Source: Bradyrhizobium sp. NAS96.2
Lineage (GTDB): Bacteria; Pseudomonadota; Alphaproteobacteria; Rhizobiales; Xanthobacteraceae
DNA length: 64,000 nt
Reading direction: 5' to 3'
NCBI RefSeq assembly: GCF_001908235.1
Contig: NZ_LGHK01000043.1
Coordinates: forward strand, 1-64,000
A program made the position numbers and the translations under genes. The notes beneath the pieces are model-generated. The model was not told the origin of the DNA and did no database searches. It was given only the letters and a program-made list of their open reading frames with translations. Positions 25,362-35,638 of this stretch are shown piece after piece (the stretch's first letter is position 1; each line of letters opens with the position of its first letter).

Positions 25362-26092
25362 CCGGCACGCTGACCATCGCGGGATTGGGGCCGGGCGACG
25401 AGGCGCTGATCACGCCGGAAGTCTCCGCTGCGCTCGCGACGGCGACCGACATCATCGGCTATGCCCCCTATGTATCGCGTGTGCCGCCGCGCGCCGGCCT
25501 GACGCTGCACCCGTCCGACAATCGTGTGGAATTGCAGCGCGCCGGCGAGGCGCTGCGGCTCGCGTCCGAGGGGCGACAGGTCGTCGTGGTGTCGTCGGGC
25601 GATCCCGGGGTGTTCGCGATGGCATCCGCCGTGTTCGAAGCGCTCGAGGACATGCCGCAATGGCATGACCTGCCGATCCGTGTGCTGCCCGGCGTCACGG
25701 CGATGCTGGCGGCGGCTGCGAGCGCCGGCGCGCCGCTCGGCCATGATTTCTGCGCGATCAACCTCTCGGACAATCTCAAGCCATGGCCGCTGATCGAGAA
25801 GCGCTTGCGGCTCGCAGCCGAAGCAGACTTCGCGATCGCGATGTACAACCCGCGCTCGGCCAACCGGCCGGAAGGTTTTAGCCGCGCGCTCGATATCTTG
25901 CGCGAAGCGGGTTGTGACGAGCGGATCGTGATTTTCGCGCGCGCCGTCTCGACGCCCGACCAGCGGATCGAGACGGTCGAACTCCGAGACGCACGTCCCG
26001 AGATGGCCGACATGCGGACGCTCGTGATTGTCGGCAATTCGGCGACGCGCCGGGTCGGCCGCTGGGTCTATGCGCCGAGGCAGGTCCGATGA
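25358..26092 (+). CDS. cobJ: precorrin-3B C17-methyltransferase
   Basis: SAM-dependent ring-contracting methyltransferase producing precorrin-4. Seen are GLGPGDEALITPEVSAAL, the cofactor loop SSGDPGVFAMASAVFE, LPGVTAMLAAAASAGAPLGHDF and YNPRSANRPEGF, all diagnostic of CobJ. 244 residues. Its last 25 bases overlap the end of cobK, which runs the other way. Confidence 0.95.
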   Translation: MTGTLTIAGLGPGDEALITPEVSAALATATDIIGYAPYVSRVPPRAGLTLHPSDNRVELQRAGEALRLASEGRQVVVVSSGDPGVFAMASAVFEALEDMPQWHDLPIRVLPGVTAMLAAAASAGAPLGHDFCAINLSDNLKPWPLIEKRLRLAAEADFAIAMYNPRSANRPEGFSRALDILREAGCDERIVIFARAVSTPDQRIETVELRDARPEMADMRTLVIVGNSATRRVGRWVYAPRQVR

Positions 26093-26817
26093 CCGAGCCA
26101 TTGCATCACGTCGCCGACACTTTCCACCCGCGGCCTTTCTGGCAGCAGCGGCCGCGTGATCATGATGACGGGAAGGCCAAGCTTGCGGGCAGCGTCGATC
26201 TTGGCGCGCGCGCCGCTCCCGCCGGAATTGCGTGCGACAATCCATTCGATATTGCGCGTGCGTATCATTTCGAGCTCGCCCTCGAGCGTGAATGGTCCGC
26301 GCGAGACGATGACGTCCGCATCGTGCAACGGCAGCGTTTCTGCGGGCGGGTCGACGAAACGCAACGTATAGGCGTGCTGCGGCCGGGCGCCGAAGGGCGC
26401 GATGTGCTGGCGGCCGATCGCGAGGAACACATTGGCGCGGCCGTCCGGCAAGGCCGCGGCCGCGGCTGCGACGTCCGCGACCTCGATCCAATGATCGCCG
26501 GAGGTTTTATCCCACGGCGCGCGTTCGAGCGCGATCAGCGGCGTTGCGGTTTGCGCGCAGGCGGCGATCGCATTGCGGCTCATCTCGGCCGCGAAGGGAT
26601 GCGTCGCGTCGATCACATGCGTGATGCGTTCGCCACGCAAATAATCGGCAAGACCGCTGATGCCGCCGAAGCCGCCGATCCGGGTCGGCAAAGGTTGTTC
26701 GGCAGGGGCGGCGGTGCGGCCGCCATAGGAATAGACGGCGTCGATCCCGGCGTGCGCGATCGCAGCGGCAAGCAAATTGGCGTCGGCCGTTCCGCCCAGG
26801 ATCAGGGCGCGCATCAT
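26068..26817 (-). CDS. cobK: precorrin-6A reductase
   Basis: NADPH-dependent reductase giving precorrin-6B. N-terminal ALILGGTADANLLA is the Rossmann-like start; VIDATHPFAAEMS, SRGPFTLEGELEMI and VARNSGGSGARAKIDAARKLG complete the family pattern. I placed the start at ATG 26817 (or the next codon, 26814); frames starting earlier would be antisense to cobL. It lies on the strand opposite to the rest of the operon: its 3' end overlaps cobJ, and its start codon overlaps the cobL start codon on the other strand. Its promoter must therefore lie inside cobL. Confidence 0.93.
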   Translation of the reverse strand: MMRALILGGTADANLLAAAIAHAGIDAVYSYGGRTAAPAEQPLPTRIGGFGGISGLADYLRGERITHVIDATHPFAAEMSRNAIAACAQTATPLIALERAPWDKTSGDHWIEVADVAAAAAALPDGRANVFLAIGRQHIAPFGARPQHAYTLRFVDPPAETLPLHDADVIVSRGPFTLEGELEMIRTRNIEWIVARNSGGSGARAKIDAARKLGLPVIMITRPLLPERPRVESVGDVMQWLGHRTCLGA

Positions 26818-27997
26818 GGGTAATCCTTGGTTGACCATCATCGGCATCGGCGAAGATGGCCTTGCGGGGCTGTCAGACGCAAGTCGAAAGGCGCTTGATG
26901 AAGCGGAGGTGGTTTTCGGCGGTGAACGGCACCTTGCGCTGGCCGGGATCACGGATCGGGCCCGCGCCTGGCCGGTGCCGTTCGATGCGGACATCGTGCC
27001 TGAATGCCGCGGTCGTCCGACCGTTGTGCTCGCCTCGGGCGATCCGTTCTGGCACGGCGCCGGCGGAAGCCTTGTCGAGAAGCTGCAGGCCGGTGAATGG
27101 ATCGCGCATTCCGCGCCGTCGACATTCTCGCTGGCGGCTGCACGTCTGGGCTGGCGGCTAGAGAATGTCGTCTGCCTCGGCCTTCATGCCGCGCCGTTCG
27201 AACGGCTGTTGCCGCACCTCGCGCGCGGGGCACGGATCGTCTGCCTGGTGCGTGACGGCAAGGCGGGTTCCGATCTCGCACGCTGGCTTGCGGACCATGG
27301 CTGGGGATCGTCGGCGATGTGGACGCTGTCTGCGCTTGGCGGACCGCGCGAATCCATCACGGAGCATCGCGCCGACACATATGCAGGCGATCCCGGCGAC
27401 AGTCTGGTCACGGTTGCGCTGGAGGCGAGGGGATCGCAAGGGATCGCGCGCAGCGCGGGTCTTCCCGACGCGCTGTTTGTGCATGACGGGCAACTCACAA
27501 AGCGGCCGGTCCGCGCGCTGGCGCTATCGGCGCTTGCGCCGCGGCCCGGTGAGCGACTGTGGGATATCGGCGCCGGCTCCGGCTCGATCTCGATCGAATG
27601 GGCGCTCTGCGGCGGAACAGCGATTGCGGTCGAGGCGCGCGGCGAACGTGCTGCCAGCATCCGCAGCAATGCGGCGAGCTTCGGCCTGATGCACCGGATC
27701 GCCGTCATCGAAGGCGAGGCGCCCGGTGCGTTATCGGATATCGCAGTGCCCGATGCCATATTCATCGGCGGTGGCCTCGATGCCGATATGTTCAATGCGA
27801 TCTGGTCGCGGATCGCGCGGGGCACGCGGCTGGTCGTGCATGCGGTGACCCTGGAAACCGAGGCGTTGCTCTCCGATCTGCACCAGCGCCATGGCGGGGA
27901 ATTGATGCGTGTGGAGATCGCGCAGGCCGAGCCGCTCGGCCGATATCGCTCCTGGAAGGCGGCGCGTCCGATCGTGCAATGGAGCGTGATCAGATGA
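26816..27997 (+). CDS. cobL: precorrin-6Y C5,15-methyltransferase (decarboxylating)
   Basis: Fused enzyme: the N-terminal CbiE-like domain (GIGEDGLAGLSDASRKAL, LASGDPFWHGAGGSL) methylates C5; the C-terminal CbiT-like domain (LWDIGAGSGSISIEWAL, a class I SAM motif) methylates C15 and decarboxylates. 393 residues, normal for the fusion. The ATG at 26816 shares two bases with the antisense start codon of cobK. Its stop overlaps cobE (ATGA). Confidence 0.94.
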   Translation: MGNPWLTIIGIGEDGLAGLSDASRKALDEAEVVFGGERHLALAGITDRARAWPVPFDADIVPECRGRPTVVLASGDPFWHGAGGSLVEKLQAGEWIAHSAPSTFSLAAARLGWRLENVVCLGLHAAPFERLLPHLARGARIVCLVRDGKAGSDLARWLADHGWGSSAMWTLSALGGPRESITEHRADTYAGDPGDSLVTVALEARGSQGIARSAGLPDALFVHDGQLTKRPVRALALSALAPRPGERLWDIGAGSGSISIEWALCGGTAIAVEARGERAASIRSNAASFGLMHRIAVIEGEAPGALSDIAVPDAIFIGGGLDADMFNAIWSRIARGTRLVVHAVTLETEALLSDLHQRHGGELMRVEIAQAEPLGRYRSWKAARPIVQWSVIR

Positions 27998-28362
27998 AGG
28001 TCGCCGGTCTGGGATTCAGGCGCGAGGCCAGTGTCGCGTCCCTACGCGAAGCCCTCGACGCGGCGGGCGGGGCCGAAGGCCTTGCGGCGCTTGCAACGGT
28101 GAGTGAGAAGACCGATGCAACGGCGTTGAGACTCCTGGCGCAGGAACTCGGACTGTTGATCCGGGGTATTCCCGCCGACGCGCTGGCGGAGGTCGAAACT
28201 GTGACGCAATCAGAATTGGTTCGTGCGGCGTTTGGTACAGGTTCCATCGCCGAAGCTGCGGCGATCGCGGCGGCAGGGCGTGGCGCGCGCCTGATCTCCG
28301 CGAGGGCCGTGTCGCAGGATCGGATGGCGACCGCAGCGATCGCGGAAGGAGACGGCGAATGA
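27994..28362 (+). CDS. cobE: cobalamin biosynthesis protein CobE (CbiG C-domain-like)
   Basis: Small protein of 122 residues matching CobE, equivalent to the C-terminal domain of Cbi[18 protein letters not shown] at the start, then [18 protein letters not shown] and [13 protein letters not shown]. Needed for cobalamin synthesis in Pseudomonas, though its exact step in the aerobic route is debated. Overlaps cobL and cobM by four bases each, so it is firmly inside the operon. Confidence 0.9.
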   Translation: MKVAGLGFRREASVASLREALDAAGGAEGLAALATVSEKTDATALRLLAQELGLLIRGIPADALAEVETVTQSELVRAAFGTGSIAEAAAIAAAGRGARLISARAVSQDRMATAAIAEGDGE

Positions 28363-29156
28363 CGGTGCATTTCATCGGCGCAGGGCCAGGCGCCGCCGAT
28401 CTCCTGACCTTGCGCGGACGCGATCTCATCGCCGCTTGCCCGGTGTGTCTCTATGCCGGATCGCTGGTGCCTCCAGGCGTGCTGGCGCATTGCCCAGAGG
28501 ATGCGCGCATCGTCAACACGGCATCGCTGTCGCTTGACGAGATCATCGCCGAGATCGCCGCGGCGCATGCCGAGGGCAAGGACGTCGCGCGGCTGCATTC
28601 GGGCGATCTTTCGATCTGGTCGGCGATGGGGGAACAATTGCGCCGGCTCCGCGCATTGCAGATTCCGTATTCGGTGACGCCCGGCGTGCCGGCGTTCTCG
28701 GCAGCCGCAGCGGCACTGGAGGCCGAGCTCACGCTGCCTGGTCTTGCGCAATCGGTGGTGCTGACGCGCACGCCGGGCAGGGCGAGCGCGATGCCTGATG
28801 GTGAGACGCTGGCGGCGTTTGCTGCGACCGGCGCGGTGCTCGCGATCCATCTCTCGATCCATCTGCTCGACAAGGTCATCGCCGAGCTCGTGCCGCATTA
28901 TGGCGCCGACTGCCCGGTGGCGATCGTCTGGCGCGCGAGCTGGCCGGACCAGCGTATCGTGCGCGCCACGCTCGCGACGCTCGATGCGGCAATCGGCCCC
29001 GAACTGGAACGCACTGCGCTGATCCTGGTCGGCAAGACGCTCGGCGCCGGCGACTTCGCCGAAAGCCGTCTCTACGCCGCCGACTATGACCGCCGCTACC
29101 GTCCGGTGGGTGAAGCGCCGCGCTTTCCGGAATCAGCGCCGGAATCATCGCAATGA
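28359..29156 (+). CDS. cobM: precorrin-4 C11-methyltransferase
   Basis: SAM-dependent methyltransferase producing precorrin-5. Motifs: [54 protein letters not shown] and [20 protein letters not shown]. 265 residues, normal. Coupled by ATGA overlaps to cobE and cobB. Confidence 0.95.
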   Translation: MTVHFIGAGPGAADLLTLRGRDLIAACPVCLYAGSLVPPGVLAHCPEDARIVNTASLSLDEIIAEIAAAHAEGKDVARLHSGDLSIWSAMGEQLRRLRALQIPYSVTPGVPAFSAAAAALEAELTLPGLAQSVVLTRTPGRASAMPDGETLAAFAATGAVLAIHLSIHLLDKVIAELVPHYGADCPVAIVWRASWPDQRIVRATLATLDAAIGPELERTALILVGKTLGAGDFAESRLYAADYDRRYRPVGEAPRFPESAPESSQ

Positions 29157-30463
29157 CCGCGGGGCTGGTGATCTCGGCACCCGCATCCGGTGTCGGCAAG
29201 ACGACACTGACCCTGGCGTTGGCGCGCGCCTATCGCAGTCGCGGGCTGAAGGTGCAATGCCTGAAGAGCGGACCTGATTACATCGATCCGGCCTTTCATG
29301 CCGTCGCGACTGGACGCGCCTCCGTCAACGTCGATAGCTGGGCGATGGCATCGGATGCGATCGCATCTCTGGCAGGCCGTGGCGCGGATGCCGATCTCGT
29401 GCTCGCCGAAGGCTCGATGGGATTGTTCGACGGCGTCGCCGCGCGCGGTGTCTCGGGCACCGGGGCCACCGCCGATATCGCCGAGATGATGGGATGGCCG
29501 GTGCTGCTCGTGATCGATCCCTCCGGCCAGGCCCAGACGGCGGCGGCGATCGCGGCGGGACTACGCGATTTTCGCACCGGCGTGCGGCTTGCCGGCGTCG
29601 TTCTCAACCGTGTCGCCAGCGCGCGTCATGAAGCGCTGGTGCGCGATGCCATGACAGGCGCGGGCATTCCGGTGTTGGGTGCGCTGCCGCGCCACGCCGA
29701 GATCGCCTTGCCGAAGCGTCATCTCGGCCTGGTGCAGGCCGAAGAGCAGGCTCAGATTGACGGTCTGATCGACGAGGCCGCTCGCTTCGTCGCCGCGCAT
29801 GTCGATCTCGATGCCGTGCTGCAATCGGCCCCGGTCTGGTCACCGCAACCGGCCGCGAGCAGCCTCAACATCGCGCCGCCCGGTCAGCGCATTGCGCTGG
29901 CGCGCGACGCCGCATTCTCCTTCGTCTACCCGCATATGCTGGAAGCCTGGCGCGCGGCCGGCGCTGACATCGTGACGTTCTCGCCGCTCGCCGACGAAGG
30001 CCCCGACGCGAATGCCGATGTGTGCTGGCTGCCCGGTGGCTACCCTGAACTGCATGCCGGCCGTCTTGCCGCCAACAGGCGATTCCTCGACGGGTTGCGC
30101 GCCTTCGCCGAAACAAAGCCGGTGCATGGCGAATGCGGGGGCTACATGGTGCTGGGCACCGCGCTGACCGACGTCGACGGCGTGCGCCATGCGATGGCGG
30201 GGCTGCTCGGCCTCGAGACGAGCTATGCCAAGCGTCGCATGCATCTGGGCTACCGGATCGCCGAGCTTGCTGCACCGATGCCGGGGCACGGTCCAGGCGT
30301 GCGCCTGCGCGGCCATGAGTTTCACTATTCGACGATCATCGCGCAGCCGGACACGCCGCTTGCGGTGGTGCGCGATGCGACCGGCGCGATCGTTGCGGAA
30401 ACCGGATCGCGGCGAGGTAACGCAACAGGGACATTCTTCCATCTGATTACGGAGGACCGATGA
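29153..30463 (+). CDS. cobB: hydrogenobyrinic acid a,c-diamide synthase
   Basis: Glutamine-dependent amidotransferase that amidates positions a and c before cobalt insertion in the aerobic pathway. P-loop [15 protein letters not shown] at the N-terminus; C-terminal glutaminase domain with [10 protein letters not shown] (nucleophilic cysteine) and GHEFHYS. 436 residues, typical. Overlaps cobM and cobA by four bases. Confidence 0.94.
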   Translation: MTAGLVISAPASGVGKTTLTLALARAYRSRGLKVQCLKSGPDYIDPAFHAVATGRASVNVDSWAMASDAIASLAGRGADADLVLAEGSMGLFDGVAARGVSGTGATADIAEMMGWPVLLVIDPSGQAQTAAAIAAGLRDFRTGVRLAGVVLNRVASARHEALVRDAMTGAGIPVLGALPRHAEIALPKRHLGLVQAEEQAQIDGLIDEAARFVAAHVDLDAVLQSAPVWSPQPAASSLNIAPPGQRIALARDAAFSFVYPHMLEAWRAAGADIVTFSPLADEGPDANADVCWLPGGYPELHAGRLAANRRFLDGLRAFAETKPVHGECGGYMVLGTALTDVDGVRHAMAGLLGLETSYAKRRMHLGYRIAELAAPMPGHGPGVRLRGHEFHYSTIIAQPDTPLAVVRDATGAIVAETGSRRGNATGTFFHLITEDR

Positions 30464-31188
30464 GTGGGTTCGTCTCCTTCGTCTCGGCCGGTCCCGGCGA
30501 TCCCGAGCTCCTGACCATGAAGGGGGCCGCGCGGCTGCGCGAGGCCGACGTGGTGCTGTACGACGATCTCGCTTCAGGCGCGATCCTCGATCTCGCGCGC
30601 TCCGGCGCCAATCTCGTCGCGGTCGGCAAACGCGCCGGCCGTCTCTCGGCGAAGCAGCATCATGTCAGCCGGCTGCTGGTCGATTACGCGGCGGCGGGCG
30701 TACGGGTGGTGCGGCTGAAATCCGGCGATGCCGGCATCTTTGGGCGGCTCGAAGAAGAGATCGAGGCGCTGCGCGCTGCCGGCATCGGCTACGAGATCAT
30801 TCCCGGCGTGACCTCGGCCTCGGTTGCCGCCGCGCAGGCCGGCATTCCGCTGACGCGACGGCTGACCTCGCGCCGGGTCCAGTTCGTGACCGGCGCCGAT
30901 GTCACGGGCGAGTTGCCTGCGGATCTGAATTGGGCGGCGCTCGCCGACCCGGAAGCGACCACGGTCGTCTATATGGGGCGGCGCACGTTCGCGGCTCTGG
31001 CCGCAGGGCTGATCGCGCATGGTCTCGCCCCCGACACGCCGGCGCTGCTGGCGGAGTCCCTCGGTCATGCCGACGAGCAGCTTCATCGGACCACGATCGC
31101 AGGGCTGGCCGAACAGCTCGCGCATGCCGGCGCTGCCACGGCGGCTTCCATTATTCTGTTCGGCGCGCTGGCACCGGAAGAAAAGTGA
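30460..31188 (+). CDS. cobA: uroporphyrinogen-III C-methyltransferase
   Basis: First committed step to corrins and sirohaem: two methylations of uroporphyrinogen III give precorrin-2. Motifs: SAGPGDPELLTMKGAARL, YDDLASGAIL, VRLKSGDAGIFGRLEEE and IIPGVTSASVAAAQAGIPLT. 242 residues without a CysG-type reductase domain, as expected for CobA. Overlaps cobB by ATGA. Confidence 0.95.
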   Translation: MSGFVSFVSAGPGDPELLTMKGAARLREADVVLYDDLASGAILDLARSGANLVAVGKRAGRLSAKQHHVSRLLVDYAAAGVRVVRLKSGDAGIFGRLEEEIEALRAAGIGYEIIPGVTSASVAAAQAGIPLTRRLTSRRVQFVTGADVTGELPADLNWAALADPEATTVVYMGRRTFAALAAGLIAHGLAPDTPALLAESLGHADEQLHRTTIAGLAEQLAHAGAATAASIILFGALAPEEK

Positions 31189-31195
31189 TGCGGCC

Positions 31196-31945
31196 ATGTT
31201 GACGCTGTCCCTGATCGGTATCGGTTGCGGCGCCCCCCGGCAGCTCACCCTCGCTGCGATCGACGCGATCAACGCTGCCGACCTGATCCTGATCCCGCGC
31301 AAGGGGACTGCGAAGTCGGACCTCGCCGAATTGCGCCGAACGATCTGCGCGGAGGCATTGAGCAACGACCGCACGCGCATTGCGGAGTTCGACCTGCCGG
31401 TGCGCGACGCCGGCGAGGAGGACTATCGCAAGGGCGTGGACGATTGGCATGACGCGATCGCATCGACCTGGTCGCGGGAAATCGCGCGGCATCTCGGCGG
31501 CGAGGGGCGCGTCGCTTTGCTGATCTGGGGCGATCCTTCGCTGTACGATTCAAGCCTGCGGATTGCGCAACGGCTCGATCCGCTGCCGTCGATCGACGTC
31601 ATCCCGGGCATCACGTCGATCCAGGCGTTGTGCGCCGCGCATGCGCTGCCGCTCAACGAGATCGGCGAGCCGTTCCTGGTCACGACGGGCCGGCGGCTGC
31701 GCGAGGGCGGCTGGCCCGCCGGCGTCAATACCGTCGTCGTGATGCTCGACGGCGGCACCGCCTTCCAGACGCTCGATCCTGCCGGCTTAAAGATCTGGTG
31801 GGGCGCCTATCTTGGGATGCCCGATCAGATCATCATGGCGGGGGAACTCGCGGAGGTCGGCCCCCGCATCGTCGCGGTGCGTCGGGATGCGCGCCAACAG
31901 CACGGCTGGATCATGGACAGCTATGTCCTGAAGCGGAGATCATGA
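31196..31945 (+). CDS. cobF: precorrin-6A synthase (deacetylating)
   Basis: SAM-dependent C1-methyltransferase that also releases acetate, specific to the aerobic pathway. N-terminal LIGIGCGAPRQLTLAAIDAI, then LIWGDPSLYDSSLRIA and VIPGITSIQALCAAHALPLN. I chose ATG 31196, seven bases after cobA; longer frames overlap cobA throughout. 249 residues, normal. Last gene of the riboswitch-led operon. Confidence 0.94.
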   Translation: MLTLSLIGIGCGAPRQLTLAAIDAINAADLILIPRKGTAKSDLAELRRTICAEALSNDRTRIAEFDLPVRDAGEEDYRKGVDDWHDAIASTWSREIARHLGGEGRVALLIWGDPSLYDSSLRIAQRLDPLPSIDVIPGITSIQALCAAHALPLNEIGEPFLVTTGRRLREGGWPAGVNTVVVMLDGGTAFQTLDPAGLKIWWGAYLGMPDQIIMAGELAEVGPRIVAVRRDARQQHGWIMDSYVLKRRS

Positions 31946-31972
31946 TCGAGAAACTGCCCGCAGCAGGTGCTG

Positions 31973-32164
31973 CTAGGTCTTCAACCCGCGAATCGAGGGT
32001 TGGATGGTCAGGCGGTAGGCGACGAGCTTGTCACCGTCAAACTGCTCGAGTGTCGTCTCGCAGACCGGGCAGCGATACTCGCCCTTGCTTGCCGATCCGG
32101 ATGCCAGCTCAAGGCGTCGGAATCCGGCCCCGCAGCGCGGACACGTGACGTCGTCCTTCTTCAT
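31973..32164 (-). CDS. small zinc-ribbon protein
   Basis: Protein of 63 residues starting MKKDDVTCPRCGAGF, with a second knuckle CPVCETTLEQF. The two CxxC pairs, about 23 residues apart, would bind one zinc ion. Function unknown; such small zinc ribbons often contact nucleic acid or another protein. An in-frame ATG at 32185 is possible but less likely. It converges on cobF and stands alone. Confidence 0.7.
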   Translation of the reverse strand: MKKDDVTCPRCGAGFRRLELASGSASKGEYRCPVCETTLEQFDGDKLVAYRLTIQPSIRGLKT

Positions 32165-32185
32165 CAACTTACCCCAGAACAACAC

Positions 32186-32473
32186 CGGCGATCCTTCTTT
32201 AGCGCAGACTGCGCGGCGGAACTATGTTCACGGGCGGAGAACCACGGATCATTCCTGCATGGGAAATAAACGATGCGTCCGCGTCGAGCGGGAGACCGCG
32301 CGAGCGATCGCGCTGAACGGGTGGTCAATTTCAAGGCATTCCGCAAATTCGGCAATGGGTTACGGCGTGGCCTTAAAGGGAGTTAGGCGATCGGATTTGC
32401 GCGGCGATAATGGCTACCATGTTGCGGCGCTCGAGACAGATGTTGCGTCTGCTCAATTGCTCGGGAACGCGTA
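32186..32473. other. intergenic stretch with nothing recognised
   Basis: About 300 bases between the zinc-ribbon gene and the hairpin at 32474. Short frames exist on both strands but none has a convincing ribosome binding site or composition. Some of it must hold the promoter of the zinc-ribbon gene. Confidence 0.5.
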
Positions 32474-32504
32474 ATCGCCGGCGAGCGCAGGGTTCGCCGG
32501 CGAT
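32474..32504 (-). terminator. 11-bp perfect hairpin after the DUF417 gene
   Basis: ATCGCCGGCGA (32474-32484) pairs with TCGCCGGCGAT (32494-32504) around nine bases. It lies 24 bases past the stop of the leftward gene ending at 32528. No T-run follows, so it is a candidate terminator only. Confidence 0.5.
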
Positions 32505-32527
32505 CCATCGCCATCGGCGGATGCCAC

Positions 32528-33034
32528 CTATGGCCGCGTCAGGCGAACCACGTCCTGCCTCAGCAAATAGAGCGAGACCGCGAGCAGAACGACGTCCTTC
32601 ATCAGGAAGGGCACGTTGCCGGTCATCGCGGGGAAGCCTCCCGCGGCAACGTCCCAGCCATCGGGCATGAACGGGATGATGGTGACCGTCGCGATGAACG
32701 TACCGGTCGAACCGAGCGCGCCGAGAACGCCGAGCCGCCTGTTCCAGAAGCCTGCGAGCAGCAGCGAGCCGAACGTCCATTCCGAGGCGCCGAGGAAGTA
32801 GCTGGCCCCGGCGTGGCCGAACACGGGATACAGCCACCAGATCAGCGGCCCGTTGCTGATGAACGGGACCAGGCGTTCGAATTCGTACGGAAACCATTTC
32901 TGGTAGCCGAAGAACAGGAACATGGTGACCATCGCGGCCCGGACGACGTGGTAGTCGAGATCCTCCGCGAGCAGGCCGGATCGGTAGAGCGCGCGGACAA
33001 GTGGACTTTGCTGGGTGCTGGAAAGCGTGGTCAT
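32528..33034 (-). CDS. DUF417 / RclC-like inner-membrane protein
   Basis: Membrane protein of 168 residues with four hydrophobic segments, of the DUF417 (YkgB/RclC) family. Recognisable are FLFFGYQKWFPYEFERLVPF and NGPLIWWLYPVFG near the N-terminus. In E. coli the family member RclC is induced with RclA and RclB by hypochlorous acid and aids survival; mechanism unknown. I chose ATG 33034 with GGAAGGA upstream; a longer frame has no good site. It lies behind the AhpD-like gene, with 35 bases between them, and both are divergent from an RclR-like regulator. Confidence 0.82.
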   Translation of the reverse strand: MTTLSSTQQSPLVRALYRSGLLAEDLDYHVVRAAMVTMFLFFGYQKWFPYEFERLVPFISNGPLIWWLYPVFGHAGASYFLGASEWTFGSLLLAGFWNRRLGVLGALGSTGTFIATVTIIPFMPDGWDVAAGGFPAMTGNVPFLMKDVVLLAVSLYLLRQDVVRLTRP

Positions 33035-33069
33035 GGTCGCGATCCTTCCATTCGACTGACCCGGCCGCG

Positions 33070-33606
33070 TCATGCGACGGCGGCAAAGTCGATGTCGGTG
33101 TCGTTGATGCGGTTGAAGACGTTGGTGAAGACGATGGTCGCAAACGCCAGGCTGATGTCGACCAGCTGCGCATCGCTGTAGCCGGCAGCCTTGATCGCGG
33201 CGAAATCCTCGTCGCTGACGGTGCCGCTCGACTGGGCGAGCTTGCGAACGAAATCGATCAGCACATCGTACTTGGCATCACCGGTCGGCTCGCCGTCGCG
33301 GATCTGCTTGAGCACGTCGGCCTTCACGCCGACGAGCTTGGCGAGGTGCGAATGCGCGGCAACACAGTAATCGCAGCCGCCGGCGGCGCTGACCACGATC
33401 TTGATGATCTCCCGATCGCGCTTGGACAGGCTGCCGCCGGCGAGCACCGCATCGGCGGCGACCATCGCCTTGAGCGCGGCCGGGCCGTGGGCGGCGATGG
33501 CTGCATAGGCATTCGGGACGCTGCCGACCGCCTTCTTGATCTGGGCGTAGATCTGGCCCGACGGGCCGGTGTCGGTTTCGAGATTGGGGACTGAGAGACG
33601 GGACAT
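33070..33606 (-). CDS. AhpD-like / carboxymuconolactone-decarboxylase-family peroxidase
   Basis: Cytosolic protein of 178 residues with the AhpD redox motif E-x11-C-x2-C-x3-H, exact at E66, C78, C81 and H85 (GGCDYCVAAHSH). Such proteins act as alkylhydroperoxidases or their disulphide partners. It leads a leftward pair with the RclC-like gene and starts 134 bases from the divergent AraC-type regulator, so induction by reactive oxygen or chlorine species is likely. Confidence 0.87.
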   Translation of the reverse strand: MSRLSVPNLETDTGPSGQIYAQIKKAVGSVPNAYAAIAAHGPAALKAMVAADAVLAGGSLSKRDREIIKIVVSAAGGCDYCVAAHSHLAKLVGVKADVLKQIRDGEPTGDAKYDVLIDFVRKLAQSSGTVSDEDFAAIKAAGYSDAQLVDISLAFATIVFTNVFNRINDTDIDFAAVA

Positions 33607-33740
33607 GGTGGCACTCCTTGTTGGGGTTGGTGGGACGATTGCGGAGTGGACAATAGGAGCGGGGTCTGAGACATTGAATGTTCATATATCTCGATTATAT
33701 GCTCGATCGTCTCATGAAGCCTCTGAAGGGAGGATCGGCC

Positions 33741-34703
33741 ATGGATTGGCTCAGCCGGCTGTTCGAGATGATGCCGGTGCGCGGGCGGCTCGATATTCGC
33801 TGCAGTTACAGCGTCCCCTGGCGTATCGAGCAGGGTCCGGGCGCGACCAACGAGATCCCCTATCATGCGGTGCTGGCCGGCTCGGCGATCCTGGACGATC
33901 CCGCGGATGGTCGGCCGCTGCTGCTGAAGACCGGCGACATTCTTCTGCTGCCGGGCAACCCGCGACACGTGATGCATGACGGCAGCGGAGCGGCACCGCT
34001 GTCGCCGCGCAACCGGGCGGCGCAGAATTTCACGATCAGCGAAAACCTGGGTTCGGACGAACGGCTCGACCTGCTGTGCGGACACTTCGCGATTGCACCT
34101 CCGCACGACCGTCTGTTGAGCAGCTACCTTCCGCCGCGTCTTGTCGTGCATGCCGGTCCGCGGATCGGAAAGGGGACGGCCGCACAGCTCGCCGGACTTG
34201 TGTCGCTAATGCGCGGCGAAACCGCGGACGATCATCTCGGCGGGCGCGCCATGCTCAACGCGCTGTCCACGGCGATGTTTGCGCTGGTACTGCGGCTCGC
34301 GAGCGAGAGCGACGCTACGTCACGCGGCCTGCTTGCGCTGGCCGGTGATCCTCGCCTTGCGCCGGCGGTGGCCGCCATGTTCAACGAGCCCGCACGCGCA
34401 TGGTCGCTGCCGGAGCTCGCGCGTCTGTGCAACATGTCGCGCGCGACGCTGGCCCGGCAGTTCCAGGACAAGCTCGGGCGATCGGCCAGCGATCTGCTCA
34501 CCGATATCAGGATGACGCTTGCGGCGAACGAGTTGCGGAGTTCATCGCTTTCGACCGGCGCCGTTGCCGAGACCGTCGGCTACCAGTCCGAGGCCGCCTT
34601 TCAGCGGGCGTTCAAGAGCCACATGGGCGTAACCCCGGCGCAGTGGCGAAAAGCGCAGCCGCCGGAGCAGGACGTGTCGTTGGAGCCTGCCCGCGCCAGT
34701 TGA
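33741..34703 (+). CDS. AraC-family regulator, RclR-like
   Basis: Transcription activator of 320 residues: N-terminal cupin-type sensor domain (about 1-190) and C-terminal AraC double helix-turn-helix (WSLPELARLCNMSRATLARQ and VAETVGYQSEAAFQRAFKSH). It resembles E. coli RclR, whose Cys21 and Cys89 react with HOCl. Here Cys21 is at the same position (DIRCSY), and Cys113 in LLCGHF lies where RclR has its second cysteine. I chose ATG 33741, which has GGGAGG at 33728. It is divergent from an AhpD-like/RclC-like pair, the expected targets. Confidence 0.87.
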   Translation: MDWLSRLFEMMPVRGRLDIRCSYSVPWRIEQGPGATNEIPYHAVLAGSAILDDPADGRPLLLKTGDILLLPGNPRHVMHDGSGAAPLSPRNRAAQNFTISENLGSDERLDLLCGHFAIAPPHDRLLSSYLPPRLVVHAGPRIGKGTAAQLAGLVSLMRGETADDHLGGRAMLNALSTAMFALVLRLASESDATSRGLLALAGDPRLAPAVAAMFNEPARAWSLPELARLCNMSRATLARQFQDKLGRSASDLLTDIRMTLAANELRSSSLSTGAVAETVGYQSEAAFQRAFKSHMGVTPAQWRKAQPPEQDVSLEPARAS

Positions 34704-34711
34704 TCCGGACG

Positions 34712-35627
<916 letters not shown>

Positions 35628-35638
<11 letters not shown>

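Noticed and set aside
26818..26994. Longer cobK starting at 26994
   Set aside because: The added residues are antisense to cobL and look unlike any reductase; the family start is MRALILGGT.
32164..32355. Small minus-strand frame of 63 codons upstream of the zinc-ribbon gene
   Set aside because: No ribosome binding site and a serine/arginine-rich composition typical of a chance frame; it overlaps the likely promoter.
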